From: CBDUQI01 sp965369325
GTDB taxonomy: Bacteria; Pseudomonadota; Gammaproteobacteria; Steroidobacterales; JBCBZW01
NCBI GenBank assembly: GCA_965369325.1
Contig: CBDUQI010000138.1
Location: forward strand, 1-15,769
DNA: 15,769 nucleotides
Direction of reading: 5' to 3'
Part shown: piece by piece, positions 1-7,712 of the stretch
How the letters are laid out: each line of letters opens with the position of its first letter
Position numbering within the stretch: position 1 is the stretch's first letter
Program-made: the position numbers and the translations under genes
Notes under the pieces: generated by a model
Databases searched by the model: none
Told to the model about the DNA's origin: nothing
The model's input: only the letters and a program-made list of their open reading frames with translations

Positions 1-34
1 CAGCGCCTTAGGCTAACTTGGCCAATTCGTACGG

Positions 35-1519
35 GTGGATCTGCTGGGCGGATTGCTGGGCGCCGAGTTACCGCCGGCAGGCTGGTTGCCTGCCGTGTTC
101 GGCGTGACCCTGGCACTGGTGCTGACCGCCGGTTTCGCCGCGCCAGCGTGCCTTGCCTTGCGTACGGTGCCGCCGGTGCGGGTGTTGCGCGCGGATGTCG
201 GGCAACTGCAAACCAGTCAGTGGGCTGTTTATCTCGCTGCCAGCGGTGCAGCCGTGGCGCTGCTTGGGTGGCTCACCCGCGATCTGCGTTTGTTCGCCGT
301 GGTAATCCTCGGCAGCGTGCTCACGCTCGCAATACTGGCCCTGGCGGGCGCCTTGTTGGTGCGCGTAGCACAACCGCTGCGCGCCAGTGTCGGCGTTGCT
401 TGGCGCTATGGCGTCGCCAATATCGCACGTCGCGGCGGCGCCAGTGTGTTGCAACTGGTCGCCTTCGGTCTGGGCCTGATGATCCTGCTGCTGCTGGGCT
501 TCGTGCGCGGGCAGCTGCTAGATACCTGGGCCGCCAGCCTGCCGGATGATGCGCCCAACCAGTTCCTTATTAATATCCAGCCGAGCGAAGTTGCACGCCT
601 AAGCGAGTTTGTGCAGGCAAGTACCGGGCGAAAGCCTAATCTGATGCCTATGGTGCGTGCTCGTATTACTCACATCAACGATGTGCCGGTGACCGACATC
701 CAGTTCGGGGAGGCCGGCACGCGCTGGGCGACACGGGAGTCCAATCTTTCTTGGGCCGATGCGCTGCCGCCCAGCAACGAGCTAGTTGCCGGGCAGTGGC
801 ACGCCGATGGGCGGGCGGAGTTATCGTTGGAGCAGGATTACGCGCGCGACCTTGGCGTGCAGGTGGGTGACCGCCTCAGCTTCGACATCGCCGGCGAGCC
901 GTTATCAAGCCCTGTTACCAGCATTCGCCGCGTACAGTGGGAAAGCCTGGAACCTAACTTCTTCATGCTGTTCAGCCCGGGGTTGCTAGAACCCTTTCCC
1001 GCAACGTGGGTGGGCAGCGTGCACCTGGCGCAGGGGCAACGGGCCACGATGACAGAGTTGATTCGCCAGTTCCCTAGCGTGACGCCGCTGGACATGAATG
1101 CCATTTTTAATCAGGTACGCGGGGTGATGGATCAGGCCTCGCTGGCGGTGCAATATGTGTTCGCCTTTACCGTCCTGGCGGGCATTGTCGTGCTGGCTGC
1201 GGCCGTGCAGGCCACCCACGAGGAACGCAGTTTCGAAAGCGCTATGCTGCGGGCGCTGGGGGCCAGCCGTGCGGTGATCCGGCGGGGGTTAATTGCCGAG
1301 TATGGGGTACTGGGCCTCATGGCCGGGTTAATGGGCGCGGTGGGCGCCAGCGCGATTGGTGGCTTGCTCGCACGTTACGTTTTCGAACTCAAAGTCGGTT
1401 TCTCGCCCTGGCTGTGGCTGGCCGGACTACTCGCGGGTGGCCTGATTGTGGGGCTGAGCGGCCTGCTGGCCACCCGCCGCGTCGTGAGTGAGCCGCCGGT
1501 GCATATCCTGCGCCGCTAG
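35..1519 (+). CDS. ABC transporter permease, FtsX/YbbP type (C-terminal half; upstream in-frame stop)
   Basis: This is the second half of a large inner-membrane permease of the FtsX/MacB superfamily (YbbP-like), normally about 800 residues and paired with a small ATPase. Visible membrane segments lie near residues 17-40, 63-81, 86-110 and 138-158. A periplasmic domain spans about 160-370, followed by segments at 371-392, 421-448 and 456-478. The family's cytoplasmic element (EERSFESAMLRALGAS, about 396-411) precedes the last two helices. The motif PPVRVLR (46-52) and the C-terminal PPVHILRR are the typical ends of the two FtsX units. The GTG at 35 has no Shine-Dalgarno sequence. The same frame continues upstream to the window edge as SALG, a TAA stop at 14-16, then LGQFVR, which resembles the family's sequence on both sides of the stop. 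I infer a longer gene broken by a nonsense change or a base error, not a true 494-residue protein. Neither the N-terminal half nor the ATPase gene is in the window. Confidence 0.8.
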   Translation: MDLLGGLLGAELPPAGWLPAVFGVTLALVLTAGFAAPACLALRTVPPVRVLRADVGQLQTSQWAVYLAASGAAVALLGWLTRDLRLFAVVILGSVLTLAILALAGALLVRVAQPLRASVGVAWRYGVANIARRGGASVLQLVAFGLGLMILLLLGFVRGQLLDTWAASLPDDAPNQFLINIQPSEVARLSEFVQASTGRKPNLMPMVRARITHINDVPVTDIQFGEAGTRWATRESNLSWADALPPSNELVAGQWHADGRAELSLEQDYARDLGVQVGDRLSFDIAGEPLSSPVTSIRRVQWESLEPNFFMLFSPGLLEPFPATWVGSVHLAQGQRATMTELIRQFPSVTPLDMNAIFNQVRGVMDQASLAVQYVFAFTVLAGIVVLAAAVQATHEERSFESAMLRALGASRAVIRRGLIAEYGVLGLMAGLMGAVGASAIGGLLARYVFELKVGFSPWLWLAGLLAGGLIVGLSGLLATRRVVSEPPVHILRR

Positions 1520-1553
1520 CGCCGTTTGGGCTAAGCATGATCAGGGCGGCGCA
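1509..1553. terminator. Inverted repeat across convergent stop codons
   Basis: TGCGCCGC (1509-1516) and GCGGCGCA (1546-1553) are perfect 8-bp inverted copies separated by 29 nt. The loop contains the stop codons of both the permease and the DUF885 gene. A nested GCGCCG (1519-1524) can pair with CGGCGC (1547-1552). There is no T-run on either strand, so termination function is only inferred from its place between convergent genes. Confidence 0.3.
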
Positions 1554-3352
1554 TTGCTACGCAGCCAATGATCTATTTTGTCCGCCAACATGGGCAGCGT
1601 GAGGTTGCCGCTGCCAAGTACTTGATCGTGAAACTGACGAATGTCAAAGCGCTCACCCATGCGCGCCTGCGCCAACGCCCGTAGACGCAGGATCTCCTGC
1701 ATCCCCAACATGTAGGCAGTCGCCTGGCCAGGCCAAACGATATAGCGATCAATCTCTGATTCCACATCGGAGGCGGGCCAGGTGGTGTGCTTGAGCATGT
1801 ACGCCAGCGCCCGCTCACGCGACCAGCCAAAGGCATGAATGCCGGTATCGATCACCAACCGCGCCGCGCGCGCCGCCTGATCGCCCAGCATGCCCAGGCG
1901 ATCAAGATCGTTACCATACAGGCCCATCTCGTCTGCCAAGCGTTCCGAGTACAACGCCCAGCCTTCGCCGAACCCTGAGCTCCAGAAATACCGCACCACC
2001 GGATGGGCCTGCTTCAATTCAAGCGAAATCGCGCCCTGCAAATGGTGCCCGGGGATGGTCTCGTGATACGCCAGCGACTCTTGCCCGGCGCGTGGACGAG
2101 TTTGCGGATCGCGCGTCGGAATAAAGTATATGCCGGGGCGTGTGCCATCGTCCGAGGAGGATTGATACTCCCCGGTGCCGGACGCTTCCCGATACGCCGG
2201 GTAGGTTTGCAGTACCACATCTGCTTTGGGCAGGATGCCGAACCATTCGGGCGCCGCCGCCCGCGCCCGGGCCAGTGCTGCCTTGCCGTAGTCGATAATC
2301 TGCTCACGCGTTTCGAAGGCATAAGCGGGATCCCGCGTGACGCGTTGCAGCAGCGCATCGACGTCATCCGTGTCGAAACTGCGCTGGCCAATGTGCTGCA
2401 TCTCCTGGCGAATCTGTGCGATCTGCTTCAAGCCGATCTGATGAATCTGTTCCGGCGACTGATTCAGGGTCGAGAAGTAGCGGATCGAGGCCAGATAGCA
2501 CCGCTCCCCATCCGGATTATGGGTCACGGCAATTTCATCACGTGCCGCGGGCAAGTAAGTCTGCTGCAGAAATTCGCGGTACCGCACAAGGGCCGGCATC
2601 ACCGACTCATCCAGGGCCGCCTGATAGGCCTCTGCGAAAGCCTTGTCATCCGTACGTTGCACCGGGCTTGAGAAGGGCGAACCATCGCTCATCAACCCAC
2701 TGATTTCGTCAATCACGATCTGCACACTGCGCCTGGGTGCGCGGTAGCCCTGCTTGAGCCCGTCAATCAGGTTGGCTATTTCAACTTCCACAAATTGCGT
2801 AAGCTGACGAGCCCGTGACAGCGCCGCCTCGCGTTCGCCCGCGGTGGCGATTGGCTGTAGCTCACTGACGTACGGCATAAACGTTTGCCAGCCATCCGCC
2901 TGACTCACGTTCCATAGTTCAGTTCGGCAGATCCGCCGGACCACCGAGGCCTGTAACTCATTGTGCATGATCCCGTAGGCGGCCCAGGCCATGCTGCCCA
3001 CTTGCCCTGACAGATCAATTTCGCTCAATCGCACTAGCCAGGCGTCTTCGCGTGCGCGCCAGTCGGCGAAAGCAGCGGGCGAGTTGTCGGTCCAGCGCGC
3101 GTGATCGTAGCCGGGCAAACTGTAGTAGGTGGGCCCCTCCGGGTAGCGCTCGAACCAAGCGCTTAAGAATTCGTCGGCCAGCGCCAGCGCGGCGTGGGCG
3201 GGGTCAGCCGCCGGCATAGACACTCGCGGCTGAGGCGACTCGGACGACTGGGACGGCCCAGGCAGCCCGACGGGCATTGGCTGCTCCACACCAGACGAGC
3301 AACTGACCAGCAGTACGCAGCCGAGCGCAGCCGCAAAACTAACTTTGATCAT
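1541..3352 (-). CDS. DUF885 family lipoprotein, putative zinc-dependent hydrolase
   Basis: This 603-residue protein has a lipoprotein signal peptide ending in LLVSC, so Cys18 is the likely lipidated residue. Ser follows it, which suggests outer-membrane sorting. A Pro/Ser-rich linker follows at about 19-50. The rest matches the DUF885 family: HETIPGHH at 430-437 (a zincin-like HExxxxHH arrangement), FGEGWALYSE at 461-470 and WPGQATAYMLG at 540-550. These are the motifs that make the family look like a metallopeptidase, but its substrate is not established and I do not assign one. The ATG start is supported by GGAGG seven bases upstream. The gene converges on the permease with 21 bp between stop codons, and a 545-bp gene-free region lies upstream. 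It therefore appears to be a single-gene unit. Family assignment is secure; enzymatic activity is inference. Confidence 0.88.
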   Translation of the reverse strand: MIKVSFAAALGCVLLVSCSSGVEQPMPVGLPGPSQSSESPQPRVSMPAADPAHAALALADEFLSAWFERYPEGPTYYSLPGYDHARWTDNSPAAFADWRAREDAWLVRLSEIDLSGQVGSMAWAAYGIMHNELQASVVRRICRTELWNVSQADGWQTFMPYVSELQPIATAGEREAALSRARQLTQFVEVEIANLIDGLKQGYRAPRRSVQIVIDEISGLMSDGSPFSSPVQRTDDKAFAEAYQAALDESVMPALVRYREFLQQTYLPAARDEIAVTHNPDGERCYLASIRYFSTLNQSPEQIHQIGLKQIAQIRQEMQHIGQRSFDTDDVDALLQRVTRDPAYAFETREQIIDYGKAALARARAAAPEWFGILPKADVVLQTYPAYREASGTGEYQSSSDDGTRPGIYFIPTRDPQTRPRAGQESLAYHETIPGHHLQGAISLELKQAHPVVRYFWSSGFGEGWALYSERLADEMGLYGNDLDRLGMLGDQAARAARLVIDTGIHAFGWSRERALAYMLKHTTWPASDVESEIDRYIVWPGQATAYMLGMQEILRLRALAQARMGERFDIRQFHDQVLGSGNLTLPMLADKIDHWLRSNAPP

Positions 3353-3897
3353 CGATAGGCCTCCAGCGAACGATGCGGATTAGCATAGCCTGCTCTCGCC
3401 GGGAACGCGGCCCGAATAATTACCCCTGAGGGCCACAAAACCACCAGATTGACGCTGGTCGTGGCGGGCAAGATCGCCAGAAATCCGTCCCGAGTCTCGT
3501 TGTTGAAGACTGTCCGTCGCCGGGCTCATGCCCACCCCCGTTCCGATGAGGCGCTCATCTCGCCACGCGGGCTGACTCTTCCTCGGGATAATCGAGTGTT
3601 GCCAATGGAATATCGGTAACACGCAAAGTTTAACGTATAACCTATTGTATTAAAAATATTTAATGCGACCGTAAGGTTGTGCAAGCAGCATCGAAGCCCT
3701 GCTGCCCGGCGGACTGCTTAAGGATCGCTAACCTGCTGAGTCAGCTGGCCCGGTGCGGGTCCGAAGCGATGACGACAGGCCCAATTCGCCCCCCTTGCAC
3801 CAAGGCACCCAGCGAGCTCCTCGCTTGATAGGGAATGCACTATTAACGAACAAGAGCTTACCACCGAATTCTAAAGTTCATTCTAATAAGGACCGTC
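3353..3897. other. 545-bp gene-free region with AT-rich island and small palindromes
   Basis: No convincing gene lies here. An 80-codon minus-strand frame (3380-3622) starts with GTG, lacks a ribosome binding site and resembles nothing I know. The region must contain the promoter of the DUF885 gene, but I see no clear -35/-10 pair. Structures present: GATGAG-GCG-CTCATC (3545-3559); an AT-rich stretch at about 3620-3665 containing ATTAAA-AATA-TTTAAT (3649-3664); GCAGCA-9 nt-TGCTGC (3685-3705); GCTGA-G-TCAGC (3735-3745); AGCGAG-CTC-CTCGCT (3811-3825); and a repeated ATTCTAA just before the methyltransferase stop codon. The AT-rich island contrasts sharply with the GC-rich flanks. It could be a regulatory region, an unannotated small RNA or decayed mobile DNA, and I cannot choose among these. 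Confidence 0.6.
3649..3664. repeat. AT-rich inverted repeat
   Basis: ATTAAA and TTTAAT are perfect inverted copies around a four-base AATA centre. They lie in the most AT-rich stretch of the window, in the intergenic region about 300 bp upstream of the DUF885 gene. The element could be an operator or a promoter-associated palindrome, but no protein binding is shown by sequence alone. Confidence 0.4.
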
Positions 3898-4551
3898 CTA
3901 GGATTGTAGCAACCAAGCTCGCTCCATCAGGGCGCTGAGGCCACGCTCCACGAACTTGCTTTCCTGCGCCAGGATGTCTGCACTGGCCAGCAATGAAACC
4001 TCGAAACGCTGTTCAAAAAGCGCCCTAACTTCCTGCTCTGGAACGGAGAACGGCGGGCCATCCATCTGAGACTGATCGTAACTCATAGTCACCATCAAGG
4101 TATTGGTATTCGCTGGCAGCAGCCGATTGAGCAGTTCCGCATACCGTGCCCGCAGCGCAGCAGGCAGCGCCACAAGCGCCCCACGATCGAACACCGCGCT
4201 CACCGAGGCCACATGCGCCGGCGTAAGGTCGAAGATATCCCCGACCAGGATCTCGACCCCACCACCGACATAGCGTCTGAACGGGCCGTCCTCGCTGACC
4301 GTGGCCTCGATCTGTTCACGCTCATAGAACTGTTTCGCGGCCAGGTCGCTGATTTCGATACCAATGACTCGGTGGCCGTGCCCGGCCAGCCAGGCCATAT
4401 CGTGCGCTTTGCCGCACAGCGGCACCAGTACCACCCGGCGCGCCACAGGCAACAGGCGAGAAGCAAAACGCTCCAGCAGCGCATTCACGTGCCCCTGGTC
4501 CCAGCCCGTGTTGCCGTCAGCCCAGCGCTCAAGCCAGAAGTTTTTATCCAT
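3898..4551 (-). CDS. tpm: Thiopurine S-methyltransferase
   Basis: This cytoplasmic SAM-dependent methyltransferase of 217 residues has the usual length for bacterial Tpm. It transfers a methyl group to thiopurines. Bacterial members are also known for methylating selenium and tellurium oxyanions, and the natural substrate is unclear. Recognisable family features are the N-terminal FWLERWADGNTGWDQG (5-20), the SAM-binding VPLCGKAHDM (43-52), VIGIEIS (62-68), FDRGALVALP (121-130) and GPPFSVP (165-171). The ATG is preceded by GGGGGAG at good spacing. The gene begins 52 bp downstream of the RND permease stop on the same strand with no obvious terminator between, so it may be the last gene of the efflux operon. 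Assignment is firm; operon membership is inferred. Confidence 0.93.
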   Translation of the reverse strand: MDKNFWLERWADGNTGWDQGHVNALLERFASRLLPVARRVVLVPLCGKAHDMAWLAGHGHRVIGIEISDLAAKQFYEREQIEATVSEDGPFRRYVGGGVEILVGDIFDLTPAHVASVSAVFDRGALVALPAALRARYAELLNRLLPANTNTLMVTMSYDQSQMDGPPFSVPEQEVRALFEQRFEVSLLASADILAQESKFVERGLSALMERAWLLQS

Positions 4552-4603
4552 TTAGGCCACTCCCCCTACCAATGCGCCAACCATACAGCGCCAGAATACT
4601 CAA

Positions 4604-7600
4604 CTACCGACCTGATTCCGCCGACCCTAAACGCTCTATCTCCTGAGAAATCGCCCCCGGAGAGTTGGTATATCGCGCGAACAGCCGGTAACACACAGGA
4701 ATAACGAATAGCGTCAGCATTGTCGCCAGACTGACACCAAAGAAAATCACGACGCCGAGCGTACGACGGCCCTCTGAGCCCGGCCCGCTGGCCAGCATCA
4801 GCGGTATGGCGCCTGCCACTGTGGACACCGTGGTCATCAGCACGGGCCGGAAGCGGGTGCGCGCGGCGACAAGAATCGCTTCAGTAAATGCACGACCTTC
4901 ATCACGTAACTGATTGATAAACTCAACAATCAGTATCCCGTTCTTAGTCGCAATGCCAATCAGGATCACAATGCCGATCTGGCTGTAAATGTTGAGTGTA
5001 TGGCCGGTCAAGTACAGGCCTAACAGACCACCAGCGACTGCCAGCGGCACCGTAAGCATAATCACCGCAGGCTGGATAAAGCTTTCAAATTGCGCTGCAA
5101 GCACCAGAAAAACAACGAGTAATGCCAGAATAAAAGTCACCTGAGTGTCCGAGCTGGTGTCTCGGAACTCCAGCGATTCGCCTTTGTAGTCGATCCGCGC
5201 ATCGCCCGGCAGCTCCTCACGGATCAGCCCTTCCAGATAATCCAGCGCCTCACCCAAGGAGTATCCGGGCGCCAGCGCCGCACTCAAGGTCACGGCGCGC
5301 ATCCGGTTATAGCGATTGAGAACTCCAGCACCGGCGGTGTGCTCGGACCGCAAGACATTCGCCAGCGGGATCAGCTGGCCTGAGGTGATCGAGCGAACGT
5401 GGATGTTGCTCAGATCATCGGGCGTCGCACGTTGCGACGGCGCGGCCTGCAGAATCACGTCGTACTCCTCGCCGCCCGCCACATAACGTGTGACCTCACG
5501 CTCACCTAGCATGGCCTCGAGGGTCCGCCCTACCGCTTGCACAGACACACCCAGCTCCGCCGCCCGGTCCTTGTCTACCTGCACCATCAACTGAGGCTGC
5601 GTCTCTTTAAGATCTGCATCCATACGTTGCAGCGACTTATTCTCCCGCGCCCGCGCTAGGATTATGTCGCGCCACTGGGCCAACGTCTCAAAATCCGGGC
5701 CACCCAAGACCAACTGCACCGGCTGCCCACCTCCACCCCGGGCCAGCCCCGAGCGCATGAAGCCGAAGACCCGAAGCCCTTCGATGTCACGCCAGTCGGC
5801 CAGCAGCTCCTCCATCGCCTCTTGGGTGGCTCGCTGGCGCTGATCCCACGGCGCCATGGTCACAACAGCGCCGCCAGTGTTCGCCCCACCGCCCCAGAAC
5901 GGCGAGCGCAACAACGAGCGCTCCACGTCACCCGAGTCCACCAGCGGCTGGGTCAGGCGCTCTAGCTCCAGCATGTACTCGCTCATACGCTCATGGCTAG
6001 TGCCTTCGGGCGAGGTCGCCCGGGCGATGAACATGCCCTGATCTTCCTGCGGCACATACTCGGTGGGCAGATGTGTGTAGAGCTGGAAACCGAGTACCGC
6101 TACCGCCGCCACCAAGCAGATGAAGCTGTAAGGGACATTCAGGCAGCGCGCTAGCCCCGCCTCATATCGCAGCGCCAACCTGTCGATAAAGCGAGCGGAT
6201 GCTGGTGGCCGCGTCTGCTGCTTGCGACTGAACAACTTTGAACACAATACCGGCACCAGCGAGAGCGCCAGAACGCTGGAAAAGATCACTGCTGCCGAGA
6301 TGGTGACCGCCAACTCGGCGAAGATCTTGCCAATCTTGTCCTCCAGGAACACCACAGGGGCGAATACCGCCACCAGTACTGCAGTGGTCGCGATCACCGC
6401 AAACCCCACCTGGCGGGCACCATTCACCGACGCCAGCAGGATCGGTTCGCCCTCGCGCATGCGGCGGTAGATATTCTCGGAAACCACGATGGCATCATCG
6501 ACCACCAGCCCGATACACAACACCAGCGCCAGCAGGGTAACCAGGTTTATCGTGAGCCCCAGCACGGCCAGTACGCTGAAGGCCGCCACCAGACACACCG
6601 GAATTGTCAGCAACGGGATAACCGTGGCCCGGGCGGTCCCCAGAAACAACAACATTACCAGCCCGACCAGCCCGGTGGTGATGGCGATAGTCCAATATAC
6701 GGCACGCACCGCCGCGCGAATAAACACCGATTCGTCACTGCTCTGCGAAAGCTGCATCCCCTCTGGTAACTGCTTATTCAGGGAGTCTTTCTCAGCCAAC
6801 ACGGCGGCCACGACATCCACCGTATTGGCAGTGGACTGCTTCACGATCCCCATGCCGACCGACGGCGCGCCGTTGGTACGGAACATGCGTCGCGGATCGC
6901 GCGGGCGAACTTCTACCTCCGCCACTTCGCCCAGACGCACCAAATGCCCATCATCGCCGCGAGCCACCACCAAACGCCTGAATTCACCCGCCTCGCTGTA
7001 GCCGCGGGCCACTCGTACTACAAATTCGCGATCGCGTGACTCCAGCCGCCCACCGGGCAACTCAATGTTCTCTCTCAGCAGGGCTGCCTCGATATCCGAT
7101 ACCGCCAGTTGACGGGCTGCCAGCGCCTGCCGATCCACCCAGATGCGCATCGAAGGACCACCAGCGCTGCCCACCGTCACGTTCGACACACCCGGCAAAT
7201 TGGCAAACCGGTCGCGCAGGTAGCGCTGGGCGAAGTCGGTCAGCTGCATCTCATCCATGTTGGCGCTGGCCGCCGTTATATAGATGATCGGTCTCGCGTC
7301 GCTGCTTTGGCGACTGATATTCGGGGTGTCCACCTCGGCAGGCAAACGTCGGCCAATGCGGGCGATGCGGTCGCGCACATCATTCAGGGCATCATCCAGA
7401 TTGCGTGCGAGGCTGAACTCGATGCTCACATTGGCGCTGCCATCGCGGCTGCGGGAGGTCACCGCCTGCACCCCTTCAATGCCACTCACCTCACTCTCGA
7501 TCAGGCGCGTCACACGTTTTTCGACAATATCGGCCGACGCGCCAGGGTAATTGGCCGAGACCGATACCACCGGGCTCGCTACATCGGGGTACTCACGAAC

Positions 7601-7699
7601 TGGCAGCCGGTCAAAGGACATCGCACCGAAGGCGAACAGAAGCAGCGCGAGCACTGCGGCCAGCACCGGCCGACGAACCGACATGTCGGACAACAACAT
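4604..7699 (-). CDS. RND (HAE1-type) multidrug efflux permease
   Basis: This 1031-residue inner-membrane proton/drug antiporter is the AcrB-like part of a tripartite pump. I chose the ATG at 7699 (MLLSDMSVRRPVLA), which matches the family's usual N-terminus. It has a purine-rich GAGGGGGG element seven bases upstream and lies 13 bp after the adaptor stop. An in-frame start at 7753 would add 18 atypical residues and overlap the adaptor gene. The protein shows the two tandem halves expected. The TM4 proton-relay pair is in GLVVDDAIVVSENIYR (Asp401-Asp402). The TM10 lysine (IATKNGILIVEF, Lys919) and the TM11 arginine (FRPVLM, Arg951) complete the relay. Two large periplasmic porter regions follow TM1 and TM7. 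No outer-membrane channel gene is nearby, so a TolC homologue elsewhere is presumably used. Substrates cannot be told from sequence, and a closer subfamily name would be a guess. Confidence 0.95.
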   Translation of the reverse strand: MLLSDMSVRRPVLAAVLALLLFAFGAMSFDRLPVREYPDVASPVVSVSANYPGASADIVEKRVTRLIESEVSGIEGVQAVTSRSRDGSANVSIEFSLARNLDDALNDVRDRIARIGRRLPAEVDTPNISRQSSDARPIIYITAASANMDEMQLTDFAQRYLRDRFANLPGVSNVTVGSAGGPSMRIWVDRQALAARQLAVSDIEAALLRENIELPGGRLESRDREFVVRVARGYSEAGEFRRLVVARGDDGHLVRLGEVAEVEVRPRDPRRMFRTNGAPSVGMGIVKQSTANTVDVVAAVLAEKDSLNKQLPEGMQLSQSSDESVFIRAAVRAVYWTIAITTGLVGLVMLLFLGTARATVIPLLTIPVCLVAAFSVLAVLGLTINLVTLLALVLCIGLVVDDAIVVSENIYRRMREGEPILLASVNGARQVGFAVIATTAVLVAVFAPVVFLEDKIGKIFAELAVTISAAVIFSSVLALSLVPVLCSKLFSRKQQTRPPASARFIDRLALRYEAGLARCLNVPYSFICLVAAVAVLGFQLYTHLPTEYVPQEDQGMFIARATSPEGTSHERMSEYMLELERLTQPLVDSGDVERSLLRSPFWGGGANTGGAVVTMAPWDQRQRATQEAMEELLADWRDIEGLRVFGFMRSGLARGGGGQPVQLVLGGPDFETLAQWRDIILARARENKSLQRMDADLKETQPQLMVQVDKDRAAELGVSVQAVGRTLEAMLGEREVTRYVAGGEEYDVILQAAPSQRATPDDLSNIHVRSITSGQLIPLANVLRSEHTAGAGVLNRYNRMRAVTLSAALAPGYSLGEALDYLEGLIREELPGDARIDYKGESLEFRDTSSDTQVTFILALLVVFLVLAAQFESFIQPAVIMLTVPLAVAGGLLGLYLTGHTLNIYSQIGIVILIGIATKNGILIVEFINQLRDEGRAFTEAILVAARTRFRPVLMTTVSTVAGAIPLMLASGPGSEGRRTLGVVIFFGVSLATMLTLFVIPVCYRLFARYTNSPGAISQEIERLGSAESGR

Positions 7700-7712
7700 C
7701 AGCCCGCCCCCC

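Noticed and set aside
14..16. Stop-codon reassignment to explain the TAA in the permease
   Set aside because: fumC ends with a normal TAA, and all three stops are used at the expected ends of other genes. A single mutation or a base error is simpler.
2003..2671. 222-codon plus-strand open frame
   Set aside because: It lies entirely antisense to the well-supported DUF885 gene and shows no family motif.
3380..3622. 80-codon minus-strand frame with GTG start in the intergenic region
   Set aside because: It has no ribosome binding site and no recognisable family, and it spans a palindrome. A frame of this length arises easily by chance in GC-rich DNA.
3889..3899. AGGAC-C-GTCCT palindrome at the tpm stop as a terminator
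   Set aside because: The one-base centre cannot form a hairpin loop. It could only be a double-stranded protein site, and nothing else supports that.
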